A stretch of 64,000 nucleotides of DNA, taken from Haematobia irritans (Eukaryota > Arthropoda > Insecta > Diptera > Muscidae). The first letter of the stretch is position 1. Each line of letters starts with the position of its first letter. The notes under the pieces are model-generated. The model was not told where the DNA came from and made no database searches. It was given only the letters and a program-made list of their open reading frames with translations. Both the position numbers and the translations under genes were made by a program. Below are positions 1 through 11,821 of the stretch, one piece after another. The stretch lies in contig NC_134399.1 in NCBI RefSeq assembly GCF_050003625.1, positions 218,978,975 through 219,042,974 on the forward strand, given 5' to 3'.

Positions 1-368
1 AGACAAAGGCAGATTATATGCTCAGCTTAACTTTTGACAAACTGCTGCTAGTCACGAGGAAAAAGAGAATTTGTTTTGTAAAAAGTAAAACTTAATTTAC
101 GAGGCTAACATGAAGGATATTGAAAAATATCAGAAACTTTTAGTTATCTGTAGTCTGCCATATATAACTTCTTATTCATAAATTTCACGAGCATTTTCGT
201 AAAATTTTTTTAAGCTTAAGATGATATTTAACTTTTTAAATAAAGACGGGATTGATTAGTTAGCGAACCAATTAACATTTCACTGATATGGAAACAATTC
301 TGTGGCGTTGTTAACCGAGCATCCTTATGAATCCATTTTCGAAATTGTTGCAGATTTTAGGCAAATCA
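1..368. other. AT-rich non-coding sequence
   Basis: No convincing exon, RNA gene or repeat is seen. The sequence is AT-rich and runs directly into the first satellite array. Confidence 0.5.
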
Positions 369-977
369 GATTATCTCTATAGAAAATTTTGTCAAAATTT
401 TATCTCTATAGAAAATCTTGTCAAAATTTTATCTCTATAGAAAATTTTGTCAAAATTTTATCTCTATAGAAAATTTTGTCAAAATTTTATCTCTATAGAA
501 AATTTTGTTAAAATTTTATCTCTATAGAAAATTTTGTCAAAATTTTATATCTATAGAAAATTTTATCTCTATAGAAAATTTTTTCAAAATTTTATCTCTA
601 TAGAAAATTTTGTCAAAATTTTATCTCTATAGAAAATTTTGTCAAAATTTTATCTCTATAGAAAATTTTGTCAAAATTTTATCGCTATAAAAAATTTTGT
701 CAAAAATCTATCTCTATAGAAAATTTTGTCAAAATTTTATCTCTATAGGAAATTTTGCCAAAATTTTATCTCTATAGGAAATTTTGCCAAAATTTTATCT
801 CTATAGAAAATTTTGTTAAAATTTTATCTCTATAGAAAATTTTGCCAAAATTTTATCTCTATAGGAAATTTTGCCAAAATTTTATCTCTATAGGAAACTT
901 TGTCCAAAATTTTATCTCTATAGGGAATTTTGTCAAAAATTTTATCTCTGTAGAAAATGTTGTAAAAATTTTATAGA
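369..977 (+). repeat. 30-bp satellite array 1
   Basis: About 20 tandem units of roughly 30 bp, each combining CTCTATAGAAAA with TTTTGTCAAAATTTTA. Units differ by a few substitutions (CTCTATAGGAAA, TTGCCAAAA). The array is in the orientation opposite to the large array at 2280-7195 and differs from it by TATCTC in place of TATTTC, so it is a distinct subfamily. Purity falls toward the right end, as expected for old array edges. Confidence 0.95.
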
Positions 978-2279
978 AACTTTAATTTTTACTCAGTGTA
1001 TTTTCTAAATCATAATAATCGATTTCCCTCTCGATTTTAAACTTAATCTCCATCCCAAATAAGATACAATATAAACAAGATGTTTAGACCCCCAAAACAA
1101 AATATCCCACACCTATAAAATTCTATATGCAAGACAAAAACTTGCTACATAGACAACTCCAAACTAATTTGCTAATGGGCAATGCAACAACAGCGGCAAA
1201 TATTTGCAATACAGCATTCTAGACAATGTTGGGCATATCCACGACTCCCACCCATTTCCCCATTTGCCAAAGGCTGAAAATATGATTACATTACTATGGG
1301 TTATGGATGTTGCTGTCGATGATAGCTCACGAATAATAATGGTCAATGTTATAATTGCCGATTACGATGGGGTCTTTACAGATCTTAACACAAAACAGCA
1401 AGTCCCTTCAGTGCTCTTCATCCTTTGCCCACAAAATATATGCCACCCATAGGAATCTCATCCATGTAGAACTGCAAACTGCAGATGCTGTGGTCATAAA
1501 TCCAATTTAAAATCATGTTGCACAAGCGAGAGATATGCATGCGATGTGTAACAGAAATAACAGAAAAATCCCAATCATCCTATGAAGAAGTGATGGATGC
1601 ATCTGTCCCCGCCAGGCAGCAAGCGAAACATAAACATTTTATCAGTGTGTGGGTGATTGAATACATATCGTGTATATGTGTGTATGTGCATTTGGCTTGG
1701 GGTATGGGATTTGTCAAGAATACTAAACGTTTGCCCATTAATTGGGACCAAGGGGAACCTAGACGCAGGTATTGGCTTCATTCCTCTTGCTGTTCTTATT
1801 GTTGTTGTTATTATAGACGAGCTCTAGCATCATAGTTTGTTGATCCAAATCTATTGACACATCTGTGTACAACGATCTATAGAACGTGGCATCTTTGAGT
1901 GGCATATTGAGGGGACTATGCTCCCATTTGTTATTCTCAGTTGCGATATTTTTATTTGGTTTATTTTGATTATTGGTTTTTTTTCTGTAAGATTTGGGGA
2001 TGTATTACTGAATGGGAGCATAGCAAATAGCTTTAGATACAATTTGTTTGTTCTGTTCTATTGAATTTGATTTGTAAACAATCTGTCAGATACAAATTTG
2101 CCAAATTTGAAACATGTATCTACTATCAGATCAACTTTAACAATGGTTTGAGCATTAGGAAATCGATTTGAGATTGCATTTTTGCACAAAGTCAATTCTA
2201 TAGCCGATTTAATCTTATATTAGTTCATGAAAATTAATCAATTTCAGTTAAATTTTACCAACAACATTTGACAACATTT
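978..2279. other. Single-copy non-coding sequence between satellite arrays
   Basis: This stretch is of mixed base composition and is not repetitive. Short open frames exist on both strands (for example around 1204-1452 and 1515-1835). None has splice signals, a recognisable domain or the codon texture of the real exon at 15 kb. It may be intronic sequence of the minus-strand gene that begins at 8044, but nothing proves this. Confidence 0.4.
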
Positions 2280-5200
2280 TTTTAGAAATAAAATTTTTAC
2301 AAAATTTTCTATAGAAATAAAATTTTGACATTTTCTATAGAAATAAAATTTTGACAAAATTTTCTGTAGAAATAAAATTTTGACAAATTTGTTTATAAAA
2401 ATAATTTTCTATAGAAATACAATTTTAACAAAACTTTCTACAGAAATAAAATTTTTACAAAATTTTCTATAGAAACAAAATTTTGACAAAATTGTTTAAA
2501 TAAAATAAAATTTTAACAAAACTTGTTACAGAAATAAAATTTTGACAAATTTGTTATACAAACTAAAATTTTGACAAATTTGTTATACAAAATAAAATTT
2601 TGACAAAATTTATTATAGAAATACAATTTTTACCTAATTTATTATAGAAATAAAATGTTTACCAAATTTTCTATAGAAATAAAATTCTGACAAATTTTTC
2701 TATAGAAATAAAATTTTGAACAATTTTCTTTAAACATAAAATTTTGACAAAATTTTCTAAATAAAATAAAATTTTAACAAAACTTGTTACAGAAATACAA
2801 TTTTAACAAAATTTATTATAGAAATAAAATTTTTACCAAATTTTCTATAGAAATAAAATGTTTACAAATTTTTTTATAGAAATAAAATTTTGACAAAATT
2901 TTTTATAGAAATGAAATTTTGACAAAATTTTCTATAGAAATAAAATTTTGATAACATTTTCAATAGAAATAAAATTCTGACAATATTTTCTATAGAAATA
3001 AAATTTTGACAAAATTCTCTATAGAAATAAAATTTTGACAAAATTCTCTAGAGATATAAAATTTTAACAAAATTTTTTAAATAAAGTAAATTTTTAACAA
3101 AATTTGTTAAAGAAATCGAATTTTGACAAATTTATTACAGAAATAAAATGTTTAGCAAATTTATTATGGAAACAAAATGTTTACCAAATTTTGTAGAGAA
3201 ATGAAATGTTGACAAAGTTTTCTATAGAAATAAAATTTTGACAACATTTTCTGTAGAAATAAGATGTTTTCAATAGAAATAACATTTTGACAAAATTTTC
3301 TGTGGAAATAAAATGCTTTGACAAAATTTGGTACAGAAATAAAATGTTGATAAATTTGTTATACAAAATAGTATTTTGAAAATTTGTTATAGAAATAAAA
3401 TTTTTACCTAATTTATTACAGAAATAAAATGTTTACCAAATTTTCTATAGAAATAAAATTTTGACAAATATTCTACATAAATAAAATTTTGACAAAATTT
3501 TCTTTAGAAATAAAATGTTTTGACAATATTTTCTATAGAAATAAAATTTTAACAAATTTTAACAAATTTTAACAAATTTTCTATAGAAATAAAATTTTGA
3601 CAACATTTTCTTTAGAAATAAAATGTTTTGACAAAATTTTCCATAGAAATAAAATTTTAACAAAATTTTCTATAGAAATTAAATTTTGACAAATTTTCTA
3701 TAGAAATGAAATTTTGACAACATTTTCTATAGAAATTAAATTTTTACAAAATTTTTTTTATAGAAATAAAATTTTGAAAAAATTTGTTATAGAAATAAAA
3801 TGTTGACAAAATTTTCTATAGAAATAAAATTTTAACAACTTTTTCTATAGCAATGGAATTATGACAATATTTTCTATAGAAATAAAATTTTGACAAAATT
3901 TTCCATAGAAATAAAATTTTGACAAAATTTTCTATAGAAATAAAATGTTTTCTATAGAAATAAAATTTTGACAACATTTTTTATAGAAATAAAATTTTGA
4001 CAAAACTTTCTATAGAAATAAAATTTTGACAAATTTTCTATAGAAATAAAATTTTGACAAAATTTTCTTTAGAAATAAAATGTTTTGACAAAATTTTCTA
4101 AAGAAATAAAATTTTAACAAAATTTTCTATAGAAATTAAATTTTGACAAATTTTCTATAGAAATGAAATTTTGACAAATGTTCTATAGAAATAAAATTTT
4201 GGCAAAATTTTTTATAGAAATAAAATTTTGACTAAATTTTCTATACAAATAAAATTTTGACAAAATTTTCTATAGAAATAAAAATTTGACAATATATTCT
4301 AAGAAATAAAATTTTGACAATATTTTCTATAGAAATAAAATTTTGACAAAATTCTCTATAGAAATAAAATTTTGACAAAATTCTCTAGAGAAATAAAATT
4401 TTAACAAAATTTTTTAAATAAAGTAAAATTTTAACAAAATTTGTTAAAGAAATCGAATTTTGACAAATTTATTACAGAAATAAAATGTTTAGCAAATTTA
4501 TTATGGAAATAAAATGTTTACCAAATTTTGTAGAGAAATGAAATGGTGACAAAGTTTTCTATAGAAATAAAATTTGGGAACATTTTCTGTAGAAATAAGA
4601 TGTTTTCAATAGAAATAACATTTTGACAAAATTTTCTGTGGAAATAAAATGCTTTGACAAAATTTGGTATAGAAATAAAATGTTGATAAATTTGTTATAC
4701 AAAATAGTATTTTGAAAATTTGTTATAGAAATAAAATTTTTACCTAATTTATTACAGAAATAAAATGTTTACCAAATTTTTTATAGAAATAAAATTTTGA
4801 CAAATTTTCTACATAAATAAAATTTTGACAAAATTTTCTTTAGAAATAAAATGTTTTGACAAAATTTTCTATAGAAATAAAATTTTGAAAAAATTGGTTA
4901 TAGAAATAAAATGTTGACAAAATTTTCTATAGAAATAAAATTTTAACAACTTTTTCTATAGCAATGGAATTTTGACAAAATTTTCTATAGAAATAAAATT
5001 TTGACAAAATTTTCCATAGAAATAAAATTTTGACAAAATTTTCCATAGAAATAAAATTTTGACAAAATTTTCTATAGAAATAAAATGTTTTCTATAGAAA
5101 TAAAATTTTGACAACATTTTTTATAGAAATAAAATTTTGGCAAAACTTTCTATAAAAATAAAATTCTGACAAATTTTCTATAGAAATAAAATTTTGACAA

Positions 5201-7195
5201 AATTTTCTTTAGAAATAAAATGTTTTGACAAAATTTTCTATAGAAATAAAATTTTAACAAAATTTTCTATAGAAATTAAATTTTGACAAATTTTCTATAG
5301 AAATGAAATTTTGACAAATTTTCTATAGAAATTAAATTTTGACAAAATCTTTTTATAGAAATAAAATTTTGAAAAAATTTGTTATAGAATTAAAATGTTG
5401 ACAAAATTTTCTATAGAAAAAAAATTTTAACAACTTTTTCTATAGCAATGGAATTTTAACAATATTTTCTATAGAAATAAAATTTTGACAAAATTTTCCA
5501 TAGAAATAAAATTTTGACAAAATTTTCTATAGAAATAAAATTTTGACAAATTTTCTATAGTAACAAAATTTTGACAAATTTTCTATGGAAATAATGGAAA
5601 TAAAATTTTGACAAAATTTTCTATGGAAATAAAATTTTCTATAGAAACAAAAATTTCTATAGAAATACAATTGTGACTAAATTTTCTATAGAAATAAAAT
5701 TTTGAAAAAAAATGCTTATAGAAATAAAATTTTTACAAAATTGTCTATAGAAATAAAATGTTTTGACAAAATTTTCTATAGAAATAAAATGATTTGACTA
5801 AATTTTTTAAAGAAATAAAATTTTGACAAAATTTTTTATAGAAATAAAATTTCGACAAAACTTTCGATAGAAATAAAATTTTGACAAATTTTCTATAGAA
5901 ATAAAATTTTGACAAAATTTTCTTTAGAAATAAAATGTTTTGACAAAATTTTCTATAGAAATAAAATTTTAACAAAATTTTCTATAGAAATGAAATTTTG
6001 ACAAAATTTTCTATAGAAATAAAATTTTGACAAATTTTCTATAGAAATAAAATTTTGACAAAATTTTCTTTAGAAATAAAATGTTTTGACAAATGTTTCT
6101 ATAGAAATAAAATTTTAACAAAATTTTCTATAGAAATGAAATTTTGACAAATTTTCTATAGAAATGAAATTTTGACAAATTTTCTATAGAAATGAAATTT
6201 TGACAAATTTTCTATAGAAATAAAATTTTGACAAAATTTTTTAGAGAAATAAAATTTTGAAAAAATGGTTATAGGAATAAAATGTTGACAAATTTTTCTA
6301 TAGGAATGAAATTTTGACAAAATTTTCTATAGAAATAAAATTTTGACAAAATTTTCCATAGCAATAAAATTTTGACAAAATTTTCTATAGAAATAAAATT
6401 TTGACAAATTTTCTATAGAAATAAAATTTTGATAAATTTTCTATGGAAATAAAATTTTGACAAAATTTTCTATGGAAATAAAATTTTAACAAATTTTCCA
6501 TAGAAATAAAATTTTGACAAAATTTTCTATAGAAATGAAATTTTGAGAAACGTTTCTATACAAATAAAAGTTTGACAAAATTTTCTATAGAAATAAAATT
6601 TTGACTAAATTTTCTATAGAAATAAAATTTTGACAACATTTTTTGTATGGAAAGAAAGAATATAGAAATAAAATTTTGACAAACTTTTCTATAGAAATAA
6701 AATTTTGACAAAATTTTCTATAGAAATAAAGTTTTCCCAAAACGTTCTATAGAAAGAAAATTTTGACAAAATTTTTTATAGAAATAAAATTTTGACAATA
6801 TTTTCTATAGAAATAATATTTTAACAAATTTTTCTATAGAGATGAAATTTTGACAAAATTTTCATAGAAATGAAATTTTGACAAAATTTTCATAGACTCG
6901 AAATTTTGACAAAATTTTCTATTGAAATAAAATTGTGAAAGAATTTTCTATAGAAATAAAATTTTGACAAAACTTTTTATACAAAATAAAATTTTGACAA
7001 AATTTGTTATAGAAATAAAATGTTGACAAAATTTGCTATAGAAATAAATTTTTATATAATTTTCTATACGAATGCAAATTTGAAAATGTTTTCTATAGAA
7101 ATCCAATATTTACAAAATTTTCGATAAAAATAAAACTTGGAGAAAATTTTGACAAAATTTTCTATTGAAATAAATTTTTGTCAAAATTTTCTATA
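2280..7195 (-). repeat. 30-bp satellite array 2 (4.9 kb)
   Basis: About 160 units of the 30-bp satellite, read here as TTTCTATAGAAAT followed by AAAATTTTGACAAAATTTT. Each unit holds two dyads: TTTCTATAGAAA is a perfect palindrome, and AAAATTTTG/CAAAATTTT pair around one central base. Higher-order copying is visible. A block with unusual variants near 3020-3540 recurs near 4350-4860 (offset about 1336 bp), and a variant run near 3900-3960 recurs at 5040-5100 (offset 1140 bp). Open frames across it are only the 10-codon translation of the unit. Confidence 0.97.
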
Positions 7196-7965
7196 AATTC
7201 AATATGTCTAAGATTTTTAATTTTTGTGCTAGGACGTACTATCAAAGACTATTGTAAGTAGGTTGTCCCTTTTTCTGGAAGTAGTTAATTTCTCTTGTTG
7301 GTGCAAGGTAAAATCGTTAAAACATTTAAAATTCGGAACATTTACAATTAATATATTTTCATACAAGCTACAAAAATTTAACCATCAACTTTAAATGTAG
7401 AAAAAGTCCTACACCGACTTATGTATATACCGGCTAAAAAATATTCGTTTGAAAATAATGCAAACTGGCTAGACTTGATTTGAATTCTATGTTAATATTT
7501 CACATCAAATTAAAAACAAAAAAATGTTTTAAGAATTTCAATAAAAACAAATCAATCATATAAGTTGAATGAATTGTGATTTGCATTTTTAATTGAATTA
7601 ATAAAAGTTTTATTTAAAATTGGTACGGGCGCCAAATTAAGATTTTGAATAATTAAGTAATTCGCCAGGTAAATCAATTTTTGAGGAATGGTATAGATTT
7701 TTTGATTAATAAAAGCCGACCTATAATAAAAACCTTAACTCTTTCTTACTATTTAACGGATTACATGCACGGGCGCCAATAAATTTCGTTTTAGAATTAT
7801 TATTATTTATTTTTTTTATGGTACAACTGTCTACCGATCTCAAAGCCTAAAAATCTAGGTGACTTTTCCACAAATAAAATACTCAAATATTTCAAAAATA
7901 ATTTTTTAAATTAAGAACTGATAATTTCTAAAGTAATTAATTGATTTATATTCATGTACTAGTCA
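7196..7965 (-). other. Single-copy sequence downstream of the minus-strand first exon (probable intron)
   Basis: This sequence lies immediately 3' of the donor of the exon at 8044-7972 on the minus strand, so it is probably intron 1 of that gene. No second exon is recognised. Two copies of GGGCGCCA occur at 7627 and 7771; the same core motif is multiplied at 60-64 kb. Confidence 0.4.
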
Positions 7966-7971
7966 ACTTAC

Positions 7972-8044
7972 CCAATGCTGTTGTTACGCCTAAAACGACA
8001 ACCAACAGGACGACGGCCAGCGTACTAGACGACTGCCGTCCCAT
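7972..8044 (-). CDS. First coding exon of an unidentified secreted or membrane protein
   Basis: Read on the minus strand, an ATG at 8044-8042 opens a frame beginning MGRQSSSTLAVVLLVVVLG, followed by VTTAL. After 24 codons plus one base it meets a consensus donor GTAAGT (7971-7966). The peptide has a short polar start, a run of about 13 hydrophobic residues and a small-residue end. This is the layout of a cleaved signal peptide, so the product probably enters the secretory pathway as a secreted or single-pass protein. The bases before the ATG (CAGCAAA) suit fly translation starts. The exon is GC-richer than its surroundings, which supports real coding use. The following exons are not visible to the left and are separated by at least the satellite arrays. 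The gene family cannot be named from a signal peptide alone. The gene is divergent from the one starting at 14041. Confidence 0.6.
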
Positions 8045-8825
8045 TTTGCTGATGGTTGCTCTTTTCTATAGATGGATGGAATGAAGTGTTATTTCAGTAT
8101 TATACTGGGTCTAACAAAGATTCGCACACACACCGGCTCACACAAAACCCCTTAGCCTAAGACTGGACCTGAAGGCGGGGTGTAAATGTTATAATGTACT
8201 TTTTCAATTCCTTTGCTTACTTTCACTTTGTGCGTTCTATTTTATTCTATTTTCGTTCACTTAATAATTAAATAGGTAAAATTTTACGTAGAAAATCTGG
8301 ATAGATAAACAAAAACACAAAAAAAATATAGAAAACCACATTTATTGAAGGTGAGCTGTAAAGAGACAAAAAATAAAAACAAAATTCAGATTAGTTAATT
8401 TTATTTGTAAATAGGCGTTTTTTATTATAAGGTGAGTTAAGAAAGACACATTTTGTTGTTGTAGTTCAAAGTGATCTAATTTCGTTATGATCTAATTTCT
8501 GTCCCATTGTGTGCAACAGTTGTGAAGTGACACTGTCTCTGTTAGCTAAGGCTAAAAGCCGGCCCTGCTCCCACAAAAGGTGTTAGATATATGAGACCAC
8601 AAGTAACCGCAAAAGCATAGAACAATAATACAGTAGCTAACATGTGGTTTTCAAATGGGTTTTGAAACCACAGAGACGTAGTTTGATGGGGGGGTAAGCA
8701 AATGGAAATAGAGTCTCAATGGATTAGTTCAAGTAATCGTGTACCACAAACATAGAGCGGGGGACTAGTATGGAAAAGGGTTAAATTCTGGTAGTGAGGG
8801 TGAGTCATCTATATCAATTTTCAAT
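8045..8825 (-). other. 5' UTR and upstream region of the minus-strand gene
   Basis: Sequence upstream of the signal-peptide exon, non-repetitive as far as 8815. On the minus strand an ATCTATAG just before AAAAGAGCAACC could be a splice acceptor of a 5' UTR exon, or plain UTR. No convincing TATA or initiator element can be assigned. Confidence 0.3.
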
Positions 8826-9054
8826 ATGGTTAGGTTAGGTGGCAGCCCGAAGTATCAGGCTCACTTAGACTATTCAGTCCATTGTGATACCACATTGGTG
8901 AACTTCTCTCTTATCACTGGGTGCTGCCCGAGTCCATGTTAAGCTCAATGACAAGGGACCCCCTTTTTAAAGCCGAGTCCGAACGGCATTCCACATTGCA
9001 GTGAAACCACTTAGAGAAGCTTTGAAACCCTCAGAAATGTCACCAGCATTACTG
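8826..9054 (-). mobile_element. tRNA-derived SINE, copy 1, lacking its tRNA head
   Basis: On the plus strand it reads GGTTAGGTTAGG then GGCAGCCCGAAGTATCAGG, through to CCAGCATTACTGA, so the SINE itself is on the minus strand. The tRNA-related head is absent. The copy is flanked by AATTTTCAAT at 8816-8825 and 9055-9064, a direct repeat that fits a target-site duplication. It therefore appears to be a 5'-truncated insertion, not a later deletion. Confidence 0.85.
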
Positions 9055-9350
9055 AATTTTCAATGTATGGCTTTATTTGTTCGTGTCTCGCATTGTATAA
9101 CTCTGATCAGTTCCCCGTAGATGGAATAAGTGGGAAAACCGGATTTCGAATTTTCTATCTCTTCAACAATCACAATGAATTAACTCGAAATAAATGATGG
9201 ACCGATTTTCGATCTGCGAATCTAATTTTTGAGAATTTTCGATTGCAACACAATGAGCATTTTTCCGCTAATTTGCCATTAATAGTTCTGCGACTTCGTT
9301 TTATGGTTAAAAGTGAAATCGATAGGTCAGAATCGTCGAGCTTTGGCGAG

Positions 9351-9850
9351 GAATTGTGTTCGATTAGGACACATGGTTTTGTCCACACACATCGTTGTGA
9401 TTGGCCAGAAGGTCCGGGAGCTTCTTAACCCTATGATGACCGACCAATCCCGCCTTTAGACGTTTTTATTAGGGCAAAATAGAAGCAAATGGATTTTTCT
9501 CTCCCAATAGGCGACGAATTGTGTACGATTAGGACACATGGTCTTGTCCACACACATCGTTATGATTGGCCAGAAGGTCCGGGAGCTTCTTACCCTACGT
9601 TGGCCGGCCAATCCCGCCTTTAGGCGTTTATATTAGGGCAAAATAGAAGCAAATGGATTGTTCTCCTCCAATAGGCGACGAATTGTGTTCGATTAGGACA
9701 CATGATCTTGTCCACACACATCGTTGTAATTGGGCAGAAGGTTCGGGAACTTCTTAACCCTGTAATGGTCGGTCAATCCTGCCTATAGGCAGTTTTATTA
9801 GGGCTAAATAGGAACAAAAAGATTTTTTGGCAAAACATGCGACATTAGAG
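9351..9850. repeat. Three tandem copies of a 165-bp unit
   Basis: The marker GAATTGTGT(T/A)CGATTAGGAC starts at 9351, 9516 and 9680, giving periods of 165 and 164 bp. Each unit contains GGCCAGAAGGTCCGGGAG, TTAACCCT(A/G)T(G/A)ATG or a decayed form, and CCCGCCTTTAGGCG. The last two motifs also form the ends of the TTAA-flanked MITE at 32099-32340, and the block is followed by CATTAGAGGG. The array therefore looks like an internally expanded member of that MITE family. Confidence 0.85.
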
Positions 9851-10109
9851 GGCTAATGTTTTTTTTTTTTTTTTTTAATATAAAATGTCGATTTTTGGAA
9901 AAGGTGATTTTCGACATTTGCAATCACTATATGCAACTCAATGAGAAGTTACACCCAAAATTAGGTTAGGTATAGTCGGTGTATTGTGATACCACAGTGA
10001 TGAACATCTGAGTGATGCCCGATTCAATTTTTAACTAAATGACAAGCAACCTTCATTTTTATAGCCGAGCCCGAAAACCGTTTCACATTGCCGTGAAATC
10101 ACTTAGATA

Positions 10110-10470
10110 CACAGAAAAAATTTCACGAAAATTGTTCCAATTAAAGTATTAATTGAGTTTTAAAAAATATTCAATTAAAAATTTAATTGTTTAATTTTTT
10201 AATTGAAACAAAAATTAAGAAACAAAAATCAATCACAAAAAAAATTCACGAAAATTGTTCCCATTACAGTCTTAATTGAGTTTTAAAAAATATTCAATTA
10301 AAAATTAAATTGATTCAACAAATTTTTTAATTGAAACAAAAATCCATCTCAAAAATTAAGAGTGTCAATTAATTTTTTAATTGATACTATCATTTCTGTG
10401 AAATTGAGGAAATTTCAATTAAAAATTAATTGGATTAATTGATTGAAGACAAAAAATATTTTTGTGTGTG
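10110..10470. mobile_element. AATTAATTG-rich MITE in the SINE, TA target
   Basis: Begins CACAGAAAAAATTTCACG and ends ATATTTTTGTGTGTG, with TA on both sides (10108-10109, 10471-10472). The interior consists of repeated CAATTAAAAAATTAATTG dyads and encodes nothing. Ends, AT-richness and TA target fit a non-autonomous Tc1/mariner-type element. The superfamily is inferred from the target site only. Confidence 0.75.
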
Positions 10471-10506
10471 TATGCTTTGAAACACTCAAAAATGTCACCA
10501 ACATTA

Positions 10507-10794
10507 CATAGAAAAAAAGTTCATGAAATTTTTTCCAATTAAAATTTTAATTCAGTTGTAAAAAATATTCAATTAAAAATTTAATTGATTCAACAAATTT
10601 TTTAATTGAAACAAAGATCAATCGCAAAAATTAATAGTATCAATTAATTTTTTAATTGACTTTCAATTAATTTTTTAATTGACTTTCAATTAATTTTTAA
10701 TTGATACTATCATTTCTGTGATTGAAGACATTTCAATTAAAAAATTAATTGGATCAATTAATTTCGTGATTGAATCAGAAAAAAAATTTTATGT
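10507..10794. mobile_element. Second AATTAATTG-rich MITE in the same SINE
   Basis: Begins CATAGAAAAAAAGTTCATG after TA (10505-10506) and ends before TA (10795-10796). The SINE reading continues without loss on both sides. The interior has the family core GATTGAAGACATTTCAATT. Confidence 0.7.
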
Positions 10795-11821
10795 TACTGA
10801 GAAGGGATTATTTTTAAAATGTCATGGACTTTTTTTTCAATTTTTATTGATTAAAAGTCGATTCGTAACCCTCTAATGGCTGACCAATACCAAGCAAAAT
10901 AAAAAGATTTCTACGACTTCGACCTTTTTGATAGAAAGTTGATTAGTGGAAATTTAATTGATTCAAATTTTCTATTTAAATTTTTTAATTGAAACAATGA
11001 TCAATCGCAAAAATTAATTGACTTTCAATTAATTTTTTAATTGATACTATCATTTCTGTAATTGAAGACATTTCAATTAAAAAATTAATTGGATCAATTA
11101 ATTTCGTGATCGAATCAGAAAAAAATATATATTTTGTGTGTTACTGAGAGGGAATTATATTTAAAATTTCTTGGACTTTTTTTTCAATTTTTATTGATGA
11201 ACCCTTTCACTACCGATGTCCACTTAGAAGGACATTCGAAAAAGACACCAAATTCTATTTTTCCACTTAGTTTCGATTTATTTCTTGATGTTATTTTAAA
11301 GTAGAGGCTTTAATCTAAATAAGCTATAAATATTTTCTATATTGGTGAGCACTAAAATACATTTTTATAAACTTCTTTAACAATAAACGAAAAATATGAA
11401 ATTTTGAGACAATTTTTCTTCTGTATGTTTCTAGTAAATGGACCTTCATACAAAAACTATAGCTGATACTTTTTCGGGATCTTTTTTGTATTTTTTCTCA
11501 CACTTTGAAAGATATTATACGCCAAAAAGAGCTTATTTTCGTAAGGCCATTAGGTCACAATTCAAGAATCAAGTTTTTAGAACATGCTCATATAGCTCTT
11601 GAAGGAATTGAGGTAGGTTCTCAAAATGACAATTTTTGTTCTACATGCTGTTAGTGCTAGTAAAAAGAGATGAAAACTTAAAGTTTCTAGCATCAGGTTT
11701 ATTTCGGTAGTGAAAGGGTTAAAAATCGATTCTTAACCCTCTAATGGCCGACCAATACCAAGCAAAATGAAAAGATTTCTACGACTTCGACCTTTTTGAT
11801 AGAAAGTTGATTAGTGGAAAT
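10660..11821. repeat. Direct duplication of about 290 bp, second copy interrupted
   Basis: Copy A (about 10660-10953) and copy B (about 11018-11201 plus 11719-11821) share MITE core, a SINE scrap (TTACTGAGA), the run CTTTTTTTTCAATTTTTATTGA, and then AACCCTCTAATGG and TTCTACGACTTCGACC. Copy A is continuous at TTGATTAAAAGTCGATTC. Copy B carries a 517-bp element exactly at that TTAA. Confidence 0.85.
11202..11718. mobile_element. piggyBac-like MITE (ends CCCTTTCACTACCGA)
   Basis: The left end CCCTTTCACTACCGA is matched by the inverted right end TCGGTAGTGAAAGGG. The right flank is TTAA; the left flank is TGAA, one substitution from TTAA. The empty paralogous site near 10856 has a single TTAA. 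CCC...GGG ends with a TTAA target are the hallmark of piggyBac elements. No transposase frame remains. Confidence 0.85.

Larger units (their letters stand above)
9959..10815 (-). mobile_element. Old SINE split in three by two MITE insertions
   Basis: Diverged SINE sequence runs 9959-10109. It resumes at 10471-10506 with the parts matching GCTTTGAAACCCTCAGAAATG and CACCAGCATTA, and resumes again at 10795-10815 matching CTGAGGTGGGATAAT. The gaps are filled exactly by the MITEs 10110-10470 and 10507-10794, each flanked by TA. Confidence 0.75.

Noticed and set aside
369..977. CRISPR-like regular repeats
   Set aside because: Units are contiguous with no unique spacers, and the genome is clearly eukaryotic.
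5745..5975. Open frames across the 30-bp satellite (also near 47607, 48176, 50151, 51257) reading YFYRKFCQN-type repeats
   Set aside because: The 30-bp unit is 10 codons without a stop, so frames stay open by arithmetic. Frequent indels break them and there is no splice or start context.
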